From Lachnospiraceae bacterium (GTDB lineage Bacteria; Bacillota; Clostridia; Lachnospirales; Lachnospiraceae): 64,000 nt of DNA. The notes beneath the pieces were generated by a model. It saw only the letters and a list, made by a program, of their open reading frames with translations, made no database searches and was not told the origin of the DNA. Positions 25,255 to 34,865 of this stretch are shown one piece after another. How positions within the stretch are numbered: position 1 is the first letter of the stretch; each line of letters opens with the position of its first letter. Location of the stretch: contig JAEEXG010000005.1 in NCBI GenBank assembly GCA_016291405.1, forward strand, positions 34,553 to 98,552, read 5' to 3'. Made by a program: the position numbers and the translations under genes.

Positions 25255-26076
25255 CTATTTCATTGTTGATAGCCATAAAACGGCAAGTAAATAAATAATG
25301 GGGGCAGTGAAAATGGAGCTGTCAAATCTGTCCATCACTCCTCCGTGACCGGGAATGCATCTTCCGTAGTCTTTAATGTTTTTATCTCTCTTAATGGCTG
25401 ATGCAGCCAAGTCTCCGATTTGAGCTATTACGCCTCCGATGGCTGCTATTAAAGCTAATGGCCACTTAATGCCGGGCATCATGAAATGTCCGTAAAGGAA
25501 GCCGAGTAAACCTGCTCCGATTATTCCTCCTATAACACCTTCAATCGATTTTTTAGGGCTAAGCTTAGGTAAAAACTTATGATTTCCTATTGTTTTACCT
25601 GTCAACACGCCGACACAGTATGCAAAGGTATCAAATCCCCATGATGAAATTAAAATCATCCATACAAAGTGATTTCCGTCTTCTAAGCATCTTGTAAGAT
25701 ACACAAAAGAAAGCATTATGGGGGCATAAAGGAATGAAAAAACAGCTCCCATCATTGTTTCAGCGTTATACTTAGGGAAGCATAATACATATACAACCAA
25801 ATATCCGATTATAGCCAAAACAGCCGCCATAATCATAAATACAGGGTTGTCTAAGAAGGTCATAAGCAAGTAATAAACGGTAATGAACACATATCCCGAA
25901 ACGGAAAAAATGTTATTTTTTCTCTCTTCCTTTACTCCGAGAGCATTTAAAAGCTCCACATAGGCCATAAGGGATAAGAAAAACAAAACCGCAGAAAGAA
26001 CCACGCCTCCGAAATAAAGTGAAAAAAATGCGCCAATTGCAAGCACTATGCCACTAAGCAATCTGGTAATAAACAT
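25255..26076 (-). CDS. cdsA: Phosphatidate cytidylyltransferase CdsA
   Basis: This 273-residue integral membrane enzyme makes CDP-diacylglycerol for phospholipid synthesis. The C-terminal signature is intact: SAIKRDKNIKDYG then PGHGGVMDRFDS (near 238-249). About eight hydrophobic helices are present. It follows uppS by 14 bases, the standard order. Confidence 0.96.
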   Translation of the reverse strand: MFITRLLSGIVLAIGAFFSLYFGGVVLSAVLFFLSLMAYVELLNALGVKEERKNNIFSVSGYVFITVYYLLMTFLDNPVFMIMAAVLAIIGYLVVYVLCFPKYNAETMMGAVFSFLYAPIMLSFVYLTRCLEDGNHFVWMILISSWGFDTFAYCVGVLTGKTIGNHKFLPKLSPKKSIEGVIGGIIGAGLLGFLYGHFMMPGIKWPLALIAAIGGVIAQIGDLAASAIKRDKNIKDYGRCIPGHGGVMDRFDSSIFTAPIIYLLAVLWLSTMK

Positions 26077-26090
26077 TAGTAAAAACCTTT

Positions 26091-26792
26091 CTATAAAACA
26101 TTACCGAATTTTCTGGTTCTGTTTGAATAAGCTTCACAAGCTTTAATAAGTTCATCTTTGTTAAAGTCTGGCCATGCCACATCGGTAATATATATTTCCG
26201 AATATGAGCACTGCCATAAAAGAAAGTTTGAAATTCTTAATTCTCCGCATGTACGAATCAAAAGATCCGGATCTTTTAAGCCAAAAGTATCAAGCTCTTT
26301 TTCAAAGGATTCAATGGTAATATCTTCTTCCTTTAATTCTCCGTCTTTAACTTTCTTTGCAATCTTACAGGCAGCTCTTCTTATTTCATCTCTTCCGCCG
26401 TAGTTAATGGCGATTGTGAAATGAAGACCTGTATTGTCTTTTGTTGCCTCTTCCAAATCGGCTATACTTTTTTGAATGTCTTTATCAAGTCTTGACTTAT
26501 CGCCTATGACTCTTACACACATATTGTTTTTTGAAGCACGCTTAATGCAGTTCTTCATGTAATCTCTTAAAAGCTTCATTAAAGCTTCCACTTCATCACT
26601 TGGGCGAGACCAGTTTTCGGTTGAAAAAGCATATACCGTTAAATATTCAATGCCAAGGTTGTAGGCATCTTCACATATTTGTTCAACTACTTTTGCACCC
26701 TGTACATGGCCGTAGGTTCTGGGCATTCCTTTAGCCTTAGCCCAGCGACCGTTGCCATCCATTATTATAGCTACAGACTTAGGTACATTCAT
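26091..26792 (-). CDS. uppS: Isoprenyl (undecaprenyl) diphosphate synthase UppS
   Basis: This 233-residue cis-prenyltransferase makes the C55 lipid carrier for cell-wall synthesis. The catalytic start IIMDGNGRWAKAKG and the later LTVYAFSTENWSRP, GGRDEI and DLLIRTCGELRISNFLLWQ segments are all present. It is separated from frr by 92 bases containing a hairpin. Confidence 0.98.
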   Translation of the reverse strand: MNVPKSVAIIMDGNGRWAKAKGMPRTYGHVQGAKVVEQICEDAYNLGIEYLTVYAFSTENWSRPSDEVEALMKLLRDYMKNCIKRASKNNMCVRVIGDKSRLDKDIQKSIADLEEATKDNTGLHFTIAINYGGRDEIRRAACKIAKKVKDGELKEEDITIESFEKELDTFGLKDPDLLIRTCGELRISNFLLWQCSYSEIYITDVAWPDFNKDELIKACEAYSNRTRKFGNVL

Positions 26793-26841
26793 ATTAAAAT
26801 CCTCTAAATATTTATTAAAAATGATTCAACATAAAGAAACA

Positions 26842-26867
26842 GGCAGGAGACAAATAACACTCCTGCC
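26842..26867 (-). terminator. Hairpin between frr and uppS
   Basis: GGCAGGAG and CTCCTGCC form an eight-pair stem with a ten-base loop, followed on the minus strand by TGTTTCTTT. It could partially terminate or stabilise the frr mRNA. Confidence 0.55.
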
Positions 26868-26884
26868 TTATCATTTAGGCCGTA

Positions 26885-27436
26885 TTATACTTTCAAAATA
26901 TCTGCGCTCTTTTCATCGACCGCAACATCAACGTTCTTAATGAACTTGTCTGTTTCTTTCTGAAGTTCGTCTTCAAGCTTCTTGATTTCGTCTTCGGAAA
27001 TTTCTGTTTTTGAAAGTTTCTTTAAGGCATCATTACCGTCACGGCGAATGTTTCTGACTGCAACCTTGCAATCTTCACCTTTCTTCTTAACTTCCTTAAC
27101 AAGGTCCTTACGTCTTTCCTCTGTAAGTTCGGGGAAAACAAGGCGGATAACCGCGCCGTCGTTTGAAGGAGTGATTCCTACATCGGAAGCCATGATTGCC
27201 TTTTCGATTTCTTTAATTAATGATTTTTCCCAAGGAGCAATCTGAATGATTCTGGGTTCGGGAACAGTGATGTTACCAACCTGCTGGATGGGAGTGGGTG
27301 TTCCGTAATAATCTACTCTTATTTTATCAAGAACGTGGGGATTTGCACGTCCTGCACGGATTGTAGCCAATTCAGACTGGAAAAAGTCGAAGGCTTTCTG
27401 CATTTTATCATGATATGTTTGAATTCTTGTATCCAT
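26885..27436 (-). CDS. frr: Ribosome recycling factor
   Basis: This 183-residue protein has the usual size and the typical IRAGRANPHVLDKIRVDYYG region and VRNIRRDGNDALKKL. It splits post-termination ribosomes together with EF-G. It starts 12 bases after pyrH. Confidence 0.98.
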   Translation of the reverse strand: MDTRIQTYHDKMQKAFDFFQSELATIRAGRANPHVLDKIRVDYYGTPTPIQQVGNITVPEPRIIQIAPWEKSLIKEIEKAIMASDVGITPSNDGAVIRLVFPELTEERRKDLVKEVKKKGEDCKVAVRNIRRDGNDALKKLSKTEISEDEIKKLEDELQKETDKFIKNVDVAVDEKSADILKV

Positions 27437-27448
27437 AATGTCCTCTTT

Positions 27449-28138
27449 CTAGGAAGTAACCCTTGTTCCGTTAAACTTACCGGAAAGAGCCTTCACAATA
27501 CTGTTTTCTTCGTTCAAATCAAATACCAAAAACGGAATCTTGTTTTCCAAAGCAAAAGCGCTGGCTGTGGTGTCCACAACCTTTAAGCCTCTCTTTACAA
27601 CTTCTTCCAATGAAATTTCATCAAACTTCTTGGCGTTAGGATTCTTTGAAGGATCGTCATCATATACACCGTCGATTGATTTAGCCAAAAGCACTGCATC
27701 GGCTTCTATCTCAGCAGCTTTAAGCACGATACCCATATCCGTTGAAAAATAAGGATGTCCGGTGCCACCTGCAAAGAATACAACCTTTCCGGCTTTCATG
27801 CCCTTTAATGCTTCGTCTTTGTTAAATAATTTAGTAAATGTTGAGCATGCAAACGGAGTCATTATTTCTGTGTCTACGCCTTCGCTTCTTAAAATTTCCG
27901 AAACGTATAAGCAATTCATGACGGTTGCAAGCATTCCGATCTGGTCCGCTTTAACACGGTCCATGTGTTCGCTTGTACGTCCTCTCCAGAAATTACCGCC
28001 GCCGATAACAACAGCCACTTCGTTTTTCTTTGCAACTTCTTTAATCTGCAAACAAACGGCTCTTACGACGTCTTCGCTAAAGCCCGTCTTCTTTTCGCCG
28101 GCTAAAGCTTCTCCGCTTAATTTCAATATGATACGCAT
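27449..28138 (-). CDS. pyrH: UMP kinase
   Basis: This 229-residue enzyme phosphorylates UMP to UDP. It begins RIILKLSGEALAG and contains VVIGGGNFWRG, DQIGMLATVMNC and FFAGGTGHPYFSTD, all diagnostic of bacterial PyrH. The pyrH-frr-uppS order is conserved in Firmicutes. Here a bactofilin rather than tsf precedes it. Confidence 0.97.
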   Translation of the reverse strand: MRIILKLSGEALAGEKKTGFSEDVVRAVCLQIKEVAKKNEVAVVIGGGNFWRGRTSEHMDRVKADQIGMLATVMNCLYVSEILRSEGVDTEIMTPFACSTFTKLFNKDEALKGMKAGKVVFFAGGTGHPYFSTDMGIVLKAAEIEADAVLLAKSIDGVYDDDPSKNPNAKKFDEISLEEVVKRGLKVVDTTASAFALENKIPFLVFDLNEENSIVKALSGKFNGTRVTS

Positions 28139-28153
28139 AAATTTAATGTCCTC

Positions 28154-28831
28154 TTATTTCTTGCTTTTTTTGAATTCATCAAAGAAGGATGTGGGGCTGA
28201 CTTCAGCGTAGCACTGTGAGCACACACCTTCGATAACTGCACCGTTGTTAATCTGAACGGATTTGGATTTGATGTTACCCATAACGATTGCAGATGTATC
28301 AAGAACAACAGGTCCCTTAACATCGATATCACCCTTAACGGCGCCTGCGATAACTGCGCTTGTGGCGAAAATGTTACCGATGATAACAGAGCTCTGTCCG
28401 ATCTTAACTGAACCCTGGCTGTTTACTTCGCCCATAATCTTAGCGTTTTCTGCATAAATCTCAGATGCTTTTGAATCACCTTCGATTGAACCTAAGATGT
28501 TAAGCTTTCCGTTTATTGTGATATTTCCCTTTACAGAACCTAAAAGTTCCATGGAACCTGAGGAATTAATGTCACCTGTAATGTCCATTCCTGCAGTAAT
28601 AACAGCTGTTTCATCAGTTGTCTTGGGAGAAGACTTTTTCTCACTTGCAAAGCTTGATTCAGACTCGTTTTTGTCTGTATCCTCTTCGATGTTGTCAAGC
28701 AATGCATCAAGATCGATTTCTTCTTTCTCTTTTTCCTTTGTTTCTTCTTCTGAAACTGCTTCCCCTTCTTCAGGAACGAGTTCGGTAACTGCCTGATTAA
28801 GGTCTTCCTTTAAATCTGAAAAAAATCCCAT
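28154..28831 (-). CDS. Bactofilin (polymer-forming cytoskeletal protein)
   Basis: The 225-residue protein has an acidic, disordered N-terminus (about 1-75) and a bactofilin beta-helix (about 80-200) with regular repeats such as DINSSGSMELLGSVKGNI. It polymerises without nucleotide on the inner membrane face and helps shape or cell-wall placement. The C-terminus has a CSQC pair. It lies 15 bases before pyrH, and 28 bases after a polysaccharide deacetylase, so wall biology is a likely context. Confidence 0.88.
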   Translation of the reverse strand: MGFFSDLKEDLNQAVTELVPEEGEAVSEEETKEKEKEEIDLDALLDNIEEDTDKNESESSFASEKKSSPKTTDETAVITAGMDITGDINSSGSMELLGSVKGNITINGKLNILGSIEGDSKASEIYAENAKIMGEVNSQGSVKIGQSSVIIGNIFATSAVIAGAVKGDIDVKGPVVLDTSAIVMGNIKSKSVQINNGAVIEGVCSQCYAEVSPTSFFDEFKKSKK

Positions 28832-28859
28832 TGTTGTCCCTCCGTGTTTTTACTAATCT

Positions 28860-29831
28860 TTATTTTACCGATAAATGCTGTATCGGATTAGTATCTCTGG
28901 TAATCGGTAATATAACCGTGTTTTCCATATTTTGAATATACTCAATGATTTCGGGTAAAGCCTCGACAGTGGTGCGCTTTTCGTCTAAGTCATGAAACAA
29001 AATGATGGCTTCATTGTACTCTGAAAGCTGAGACGTAACGTTTCTAACGATTCTGTCTTTTCCCAAAGGAATTGCCGTAGCATCCTGAGAAGAAATGTTC
29101 CAGTCAAAGAAAACAATTCCTTCTTTTGAAAGCTCATCCGCAAACTCATGCATGTCAACAGGGCTTACGTTGTTTGAACTTCCGCCGGGGAATCTGTAGA
29201 TATCGGATTCAACACCTGTAACAAGATAAAGAAAATCTCTTAACTCTTTTGTGTCTTCCCTAAAAGCATCCACGCTTTGATACAAGTCTTTGTAAACGTG
29301 GGTGCAGGAATGCATTCCTAAGGAATGTCCGCTTTCAGCAATTCTTTGATAAAGCTTTTCGTTGTTTCTTCCGTCCTTTCTTACTACAAAGAAAGTGGCT
29401 TTAACATTGTATCTATCAAGAATATCCAGTATTTCATCAGTATTTGGGCCGGGGCCGTCGTCAAAAGTAAGATAAATCTTTTTATATCCGGCGTAGAGTT
29501 CTTCATCTTTCAAAGAAAGCTTTGAAACATCGGACTCGGATATTTTATAAGGTTCTTTTAAAGAAGCTTCTTCGCTTGTTTCACCTTCTTTAATTGAATC
29601 ACTTGTATTTTTTTGAAAAGAAGCTTCACTTTGAAGCTCCATGTAGTAGTTTAGTTCGCTTTCTCTTTCCCTAAGCTCCTCTTTCAGTGAAACTGCCATG
29701 CATCCAAAATAAATGGCCATGGCAAGAGGTAAGAAGATAAGGGTCAAAACAAATGTTACTATTACTTTTTTTAATATTTTAACTCGCTTTAATCTGGCCG
29801 GCGATTTCCCGGAGGGCTGATTTGTACTCAT
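28860..29831 (-). CDS. Membrane-anchored NodB-type polysaccharide deacetylase
   Basis: This 323-residue protein has an N-terminal membrane anchor (about 26-48), a coiled linker and a NodB domain. LTFDDGPGPNTDEILD gives the Asp-Asp metal pair, HSCTH the metal His pair, RFPGG the Arg motif and ILFHD the late His. Family members deacetylate peptidoglycan or other beta-linked glycans outside the cell. A promoter precedes it at 29875-29903. Confidence 0.93.
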   Translation of the reverse strand: MSTNQPSGKSPARLKRVKILKKVIVTFVLTLIFLPLAMAIYFGCMAVSLKEELRERESELNYYMELQSEASFQKNTSDSIKEGETSEEASLKEPYKISESDVSKLSLKDEELYAGYKKIYLTFDDGPGPNTDEILDILDRYNVKATFFVVRKDGRNNEKLYQRIAESGHSLGMHSCTHVYKDLYQSVDAFREDTKELRDFLYLVTGVESDIYRFPGGSSNNVSPVDMHEFADELSKEGIVFFDWNISSQDATAIPLGKDRIVRNVTSQLSEYNEAIILFHDLDEKRTTVEALPEIIEYIQNMENTVILPITRDTNPIQHLSVK

Positions 29832-29874
29832 TTTTCACCCTTCCTTGAAAAAATCTTTCACACATTGCAGAGTA

Positions 29875-29903
29875 ATTGTACCATATCAACGAGTCATTTG
29901 AAA
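29875..29903 (-). promoter_or_regulatory. Promoter of the deacetylase gene
   Basis: TTTCAA (29898-29903) and TACAAT (29875-29880) are exactly 17 bases apart on the minus strand, and TGG precedes the -10 (extended). It would start transcription of the deacetylase and probably the genes below it. Confidence 0.6.
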
Positions 29904-29912
29904 ACTAGTTTT

Positions 29913-31574
29913 TTATCTTCTGATGGCCTTTAAATCAAGTGCTTTACCCGGGTATAAAACAAGCTCCGTATCCCCGTCTTCAAGGGAAAATCCGTCGGGT
30001 AAAGAAACCCTTACTTCTCTCTTTCCCTGAGAATCAAAGGATGTTGTAAAGAAGTCTTTATGCTTTGACAATTCTTTTATTCTAAGCACTCCTTTAAGTC
30101 TTAATCCCGTAACCTTTATAGAATCAAATTCCTTCGGCCAGTAAGGGAAAAACTCAAGGGTATCGTCAGTTGTGTTTGCAATCATTGAATAAACAAAACT
30201 TAAGACCTTAACGTTTTCAAAAAGCGAAAAGCCTTCTTTTTTATCTAAACCCGATACAAAGAGGTTTTTCTTTAAGCGTTTTGAAATGTCTTTAATAAAG
30301 CTAAAGTCGGCATTAAAGTCTGCTTTATCTTCACAGGTTTCTTTGTCATCCTTTGTAAAAAGAATATCTTTATAAAAGCGATTCTTTCTTTCAATGGCAT
30401 TTTCATCGTTAGTATATGAGTAATACTCGTCATACTCGCAGGCCAAAAGTTTGAAAGCATCAAAAGCTTCTTTTGATAGTTTCTCGCCTCCTGCTCTGTT
30501 TATGGTGTTTTCACTGAACTCTTTTGCGTATCCTTCAAGCCAGTCAAGATACTTTCTTGAAAGAAGATTTAGTCCTCCGGGAAGCAGGGGCTTTACTATC
30601 TCGCTTAAAGCGCCAAAGTATGAAATATCCATAGTTACGTCGCTCTTAGTGTCTGCATCCCAAATGCCCTGACTGTTTGGAGGCATCTTACCAAAACTTG
30701 CAATCAAAAGGTAACGTCCAAGGTCACAAAGACGCTCAGTTAATCTTGCGTACTTTCCTTCCTTAACGCCTTCGTTTATAAGCTCTTCGTTTGTAAAAAG
30801 CCTTTCCGATGAATCAAATTCAAGTCTTACTTTGTTAAATAAGTCTGCGTGAATTGCTTCGTGTTCTTTTAAAAGCGCTTCATAATCATGGGATATATCC
30901 TTAAGCACTCTTACAGTCTTAACCTTTTCAGCTTCTTTTCTAACTTTCCAAGGGCCGATTGTGTAAAAAGAAAGCACATAGTTTGCTTTTGAAACATTAA
31001 AAGAAGAATCAGATTTTTTAACTATCTGACCGTCTGTTAAAATTCTCATGGCACCTATGTATCCTGTCTCCAATTCTTCATGAGTAACCACGCATACAAG
31101 GGTGTCTTCTTCAGCAGAAAACTCGCTTAAGTTAGTGTCTTTTAAATTGTCGGGAGCTTCGATAGAAATATCCAAAGAAAACGGATTTCCCTCTTTTTTT
31201 ACTTCAACAGCCATTATGTCTCTGCTTCGGGACACAAAAGCCTTTCTTACAACTCTCTCTCCTTTTACTTTAAAATCCGTAACAGTTTCGGCATTTTCAA
31301 AGTTTAAGGACTGTGAGTAATCCGTTACATCGCTTTCTTTATATGAATTAAAATCAAACTTAAGGCTAAGGGCGGTCTCATAAGGGTTGGGAGTTAAATC
31401 ACTTTGATCTTCATCCGCAGATAAGGTAGGTAAGAAAATCTCCTCGTGATTTGTAACTATGGTTTCATGCAAAGGATTTGCCAAAACCAAACCACCTAAC
31501 GAACCGTTACCGATGGGCATAGCCTCGCTTACATTCTTAGAATAGTCTTTTCTGTATAAGCCTTTAAATTTCAT
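29913..31574 (-). CDS. Shortened GH95-like protein (alpha-L-fucosidase family fold)
   Basis: This 553-residue protein begins AMPIGNGSLGGLVL, the opening of the GH95 N-terminal beta domain, and retains a later LPP-type segment KMPPNSQGIWDAD. Full GH95 enzymes have roughly 750-800 residues. The usual catalytic Asn-x-Asn region reads DISYFGALSE here, and I do not see the His-rich late motif. It is therefore probably an inactive or diverged member. It has no signal peptide. The reading frame is intact, with AGGGGG before the ATG, so it is likely still expressed. A role near fucose or rhamnose glycans is suggested by the rha genes 3.3 kb away. Confidence 0.65.
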   Translation of the reverse strand: MKFKGLYRKDYSKNVSEAMPIGNGSLGGLVLANPLHETIVTNHEEIFLPTLSADEDQSDLTPNPYETALSLKFDFNSYKESDVTDYSQSLNFENAETVTDFKVKGERVVRKAFVSRSRDIMAVEVKKEGNPFSLDISIEAPDNLKDTNLSEFSAEEDTLVCVVTHEELETGYIGAMRILTDGQIVKKSDSSFNVSKANYVLSFYTIGPWKVRKEAEKVKTVRVLKDISHDYEALLKEHEAIHADLFNKVRLEFDSSERLFTNEELINEGVKEGKYARLTERLCDLGRYLLIASFGKMPPNSQGIWDADTKSDVTMDISYFGALSEIVKPLLPGGLNLLSRKYLDWLEGYAKEFSENTINRAGGEKLSKEAFDAFKLLACEYDEYYSYTNDENAIERKNRFYKDILFTKDDKETCEDKADFNADFSFIKDISKRLKKNLFVSGLDKKEGFSLFENVKVLSFVYSMIANTTDDTLEFFPYWPKEFDSIKVTGLRLKGVLRIKELSKHKDFFTTSFDSQGKREVRVSLPDGFSLEDGDTELVLYPGKALDLKAIRR

Positions 31575-31626
31575 GTATTCCCCCTAAGATTGCTTTTAGG
31601 TTTAACCAAAAGCTTTAGTCTTTGTA

Positions 31627-31632
31627 ATTATA
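31627..31632 (-). promoter_or_regulatory. Probable -10 box of the GH95-like gene
   Basis: A perfect TATAAT on the minus strand lies about 50 bases before the ATG. The -35 is poor, and the promoter follows directly after the upstream terminator. Confidence 0.4.
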
Positions 31633-31645
31633 TCACAAAAGGGGC

Positions 31646-31685
31646 AAAAGAAAACAGGCAAGGGGCACCTTTTGGCCTCTTACCT
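31646..31685 (-). terminator. Terminator of the response-regulator gene
   Basis: CAGGTAAGAGG and CCCCTTGCCTG pair with mismatches around a ten-base loop; TTTTCTTTT follows on the minus strand. Confidence 0.7.
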
Positions 31686-31698
31686 GCTTAAGTTTTCA

Positions 31699-32466
31699 TT
31701 AAAAACCTTTTGTTTTTTGTGTAGCAAAGAAATTGTCCACGGCCTCCACTATCTGATCTGAAGGCATGCTCTTTAAAAGATAGCCCTGGGGCTTTAAACT
31801 TAATACCTTTGCAACGCTTTCTTTATCTCCCTTTGATGTAAGGAAAATAACGGGAATGCTCTCAGTCTTAATTTCAGACCTTATCATTTCAAGCATCTGA
31901 GGCCCCGAGCACACAGGCATTTCATAATCCAATAGCACTAAATCGGGCTGGTTTACGGCTAAGAAAGAAATTGCGCTTGTAGCAGAGTTAACCATTGAAA
32001 TTCTGTATTTTCCTTCAAGCCATCCTTTAACGGTTCTAAGCATGGTTCCTGAGTCATCCACAAGCAAAATATGCTTTTTGTTTGCCCCTGTTTCAATGGA
32101 ATCTGCCCTGGCCTTTAAGGTATCCGATATTTTCTTTACGTTTATGGGGCGCTCAAAACAATCTCCTAAACATTCGCTTGGAATCATATCGGTGATTATC
32201 TTTAACTCTTCCGCATAACCTATTAAGAATATCTTCTTATCTTCTTCCATGCAGATATCCTTAATGTAGATTAAAGCTTCCGTTTCCTGAATGGCCTTTT
32301 CATCCGCATATATAAAGAACATATCAGGCTTATCTCCAAGCTTATTTATTTCATTGATATTAAGCTTACAAAAGTCGCATTCGAATCCGACTTCTTTAAG
32401 CCCGTCTCTGACCGCATTTACTATGAAGGATGAGGTCTCTCCTATAAACAAAACACGTTTATCCAT
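31699..32466 (-). CDS. Two-receiver response regulator with a degenerate first receiver
   Basis: The 255-residue protein consists of two receiver folds without an output domain. The N-terminal one (about 1-120) has FFIYADEKA in place of the usual phospho-Asp strand and is probably not phosphorylated. The C-terminal one (about 133-250) has ILLVDDS, phospho-Asp in VLLDYEMPVCSG and Lys in LLKSMP. It starts 18 bases after the hybrid kinase gene, ATG 32466 with AAAGGGG upstream. It probably passes or buffers phosphate in that pathway. Confidence 0.88.
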   Translation of the reverse strand: MDKRVLFIGETSSFIVNAVRDGLKEVGFECDFCKLNINEINKLGDKPDMFFIYADEKAIQETEALIYIKDICMEEDKKIFLIGYAEELKIITDMIPSECLGDCFERPINVKKISDTLKARADSIETGANKKHILLVDDSGTMLRTVKGWLEGKYRISMVNSATSAISFLAVNQPDLVLLDYEMPVCSGPQMLEMIRSEIKTESIPVIFLTSKGDKESVAKVLSLKPQGYLLKSMPSDQIVEAVDNFFATQKTKGF

Positions 32467-32484
32467 ATTGTCCCCTTTCAAAAC

Positions 32485-34821
32485 TTAAGCAAGTAACGCA
32501 AGAATGTCGTCTCTGGCTACTTCCGCCACCAGAGTTTTTAATTTGGCATATTTGTCTTTAAAGTCATCGGGCATAGCGTATTTCTTTAATTCTTCCATGA
32601 CCGAATCCACACCGTCAAAGTCAAATGCCTCAACCATTTCTCTGATTGCCGCAAGGGCATCCTTTAAACTGTCATTATCAATTGTTTCTTTATCTTCACC
32701 GGGATTAACAATCGGTTCAAGATTGTTTACAAGCTCCCTGTAAATTCTAAGTAATTCGCCGGTAGCATTCTTTATCTTTGTTTCATTTTCTTCATTTCCC
32801 GCTTTTTCCAAAGCAAGAGCCAAATGAGACAAAGGAAGTGCTCCGATTATTCTTGCTGCCGATTTAAGGGCATGCACCTGAATTGTGTAGTTTTTAAAGT
32901 CCATCTGCTCAAAGTACTGCTCGATTGTATCGGCTCTTGATAGTCCCGTATCCGTAAACTCTCCAACTACCTTTTGATAAAGTTCAAGTGAACCTGAATG
33001 CTCCAAACCCTCTTTTGGATTAATGTATCCTACCTTTGCTAAGCTCTCCATGAAGGTTTCTTTTTTCTCTTCCTTAGGTTCGCTTGATTCACCGGTTGAT
33101 AAATACTCTTTGATTCTTTCGGGATCATCAATTATGAGATTATTCGGGATATAGGTTTTAAGCGCATTTTCAAGTCTGTCCGTTTCGATTGGCTTTGATA
33201 AATAATCGTCAAAACCGTTTCCAAGATAAAAGTCCTTTGCGCCTTCTATTGCATTTGCTGTTAAAGCTATCACCGTAACATCGCGGTTTCTTGATTCCGC
33301 ACTTTCTTTAATGATTTTTAGAGTCTCTATTCCGTCAAGCTGCGGCATCATGTGGTCAAGTAGAATAAGGTCAAAGCGCTGTTTCTTACATTCTTCGATT
33401 GCCTTTTCTCCGCTCTCACACAAGGTGATAATAGCTTTTGTATCCTTTAAAAGGCCTTCCGCAATCATAAGATTTACGCTTGAATCATCAACCACCAATA
33501 TCTTTGCTTCAGGAATAATAAAGGCTCTCTCTAAGGGTTCCTCAGCTTCTCTTAGATGTTTAAATGTTTCTTCGAAGTTACCGATAGGCTCCCATGCTAC
33601 AACCTTTTGCTCTACTGAAAACTTAAAAGTGGAGCCAACACCGTAAACCGATTCTGCTCTAAGCTCTGAGCCCATAAGATTTAAAACCTTCTTTGTAACG
33701 CTCATTCCAAGGCCTACGCCCTGAGAACTCTTAGCACTGTCCTCTTCGTAAAAAGAAACCGGGTCCAAAATCTTATCAAGATCTCTTTCAGTCATTCCAC
33801 GGCCCGTATCAGCTACCGTAAATGTAGCTATGATACTTCCTTCGGTAGACTTTAAAAACGAAATCTTAAGTTCAACTTTTCCTTCGCTTGTATATTTAAT
33901 GCCGTTTGAAATTATATTTAAAAGGCATTGCTTTATTCTTAAATCATCCCCGTGAAGCAAGTGGGGCATGTTCTCATCTACAGTTACGTTAAATCCTATT
34001 CCCTTATCGTTTGCTCTCTTTAATGACATATTTATGATGTCATTTATTAAAAGAGTAAGGTCATAGTTTTCGGGGCTTATTTCAAGCTTACCGGTACTTA
34101 ACTTGGAAATATCAAAAGCATCGTTTATAAACAAAAGAAGTGTCTTACCTGCGCCCGCTATATCTTTTGCATAATCTCTGATTTTAGAATCTGTGGACTC
34201 TCTTTGAATCATTTCGCAAAGCCCAAGCATAGCAGAAAGAGGTGTCCTCATTTCATGGGACATGTTTGAAAAAAAGTTTCTTTTGGCTTCGCTTGCTTCT
34301 TTTGCTATATCAATTGCTTTATCAAGGTCGTCACAGGCACTTTGATAGTTATCGCAAAGCGCTTCCACATTCTTGTAAGCATCGGAAAAAACTGTTTCTC
34401 CGGTATCTTCTATGGCTACATCTCTTTTTCCGGATAAAACCTTTAAGATAGCTTCACTTACCTTATTTACGCCGGTTAAAGCCATTCTTTGAATTAGGAA
34501 AATAAAGACAACGTATACAAAGAAAAGGCACAGGGCACCGATAATGTAAATTAGGGACATCCTATCAAGGTGACCGCCGTTAGTCTTTAAAAGATAAACA
34601 ATAAAAATAGCGATTATTCCCAAAATGGGCAATGAAACAAGAGCAGTGTATTTAAGATTTACACTCCTTTTGTGCTTTAAATAAGCATCTTCCAAAAGGT
34701 CATCACCTTCTAACGGCTTATCGTCATAAAGGTCTGCATCTTCTTCTGCTCTTTTAAGTCTTTCGTTTTGTCTTTTGATAATAGCTTCAAGTCTGTCTAT
34801 TATTGCTTTTTCACTGCTCAT
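32485..34821 (-). CDS. Hybrid histidine kinase with receiver and Hpt domains
   Basis: The 778-residue protein has two membrane helices (about 58-78 and 88-111), a HisKA domain with His 189 (FFSNMSHEMRTPLSAM), a HATPase domain (NIISNGIKYT; DTGRGM; GVGLGMSV), a receiver (ILVVDDSS; LILLDHMMPQLDG; Lys in LSKPIE) and a C-terminal Hpt domain (VHALKSAARIIG). All phosphorelay residues are present. The small loop between helices suggests membrane-state or cytoplasmic sensing. The ATG at 34821 follows TTG in frame. Its partner is the two-receiver protein downstream. Confidence 0.93.
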   Translation of the reverse strand: MSSEKAIIDRLEAIIKRQNERLKRAEEDADLYDDKPLEGDDLLEDAYLKHKRSVNLKYTALVSLPILGIIAIFIVYLLKTNGGHLDRMSLIYIIGALCLFFVYVVFIFLIQRMALTGVNKVSEAILKVLSGKRDVAIEDTGETVFSDAYKNVEALCDNYQSACDDLDKAIDIAKEASEAKRNFFSNMSHEMRTPLSAMLGLCEMIQRESTDSKIRDYAKDIAGAGKTLLLFINDAFDISKLSTGKLEISPENYDLTLLINDIINMSLKRANDKGIGFNVTVDENMPHLLHGDDLRIKQCLLNIISNGIKYTSEGKVELKISFLKSTEGSIIATFTVADTGRGMTERDLDKILDPVSFYEEDSAKSSQGVGLGMSVTKKVLNLMGSELRAESVYGVGSTFKFSVEQKVVAWEPIGNFEETFKHLREAEEPLERAFIIPEAKILVVDDSSVNLMIAEGLLKDTKAIITLCESGEKAIEECKKQRFDLILLDHMMPQLDGIETLKIIKESAESRNRDVTVIALTANAIEGAKDFYLGNGFDDYLSKPIETDRLENALKTYIPNNLIIDDPERIKEYLSTGESSEPKEEKKETFMESLAKVGYINPKEGLEHSGSLELYQKVVGEFTDTGLSRADTIEQYFEQMDFKNYTIQVHALKSAARIIGALPLSHLALALEKAGNEENETKIKNATGELLRIYRELVNNLEPIVNPGEDKETIDNDSLKDALAAIREMVEAFDFDGVDSVMEELKKYAMPDDFKDKYAKLKTLVAEVARDDILALLA

Positions 34822-34865
34822 CAATTAAACCTCGACAAGGCGATTATAACGATATTTAATTAACG

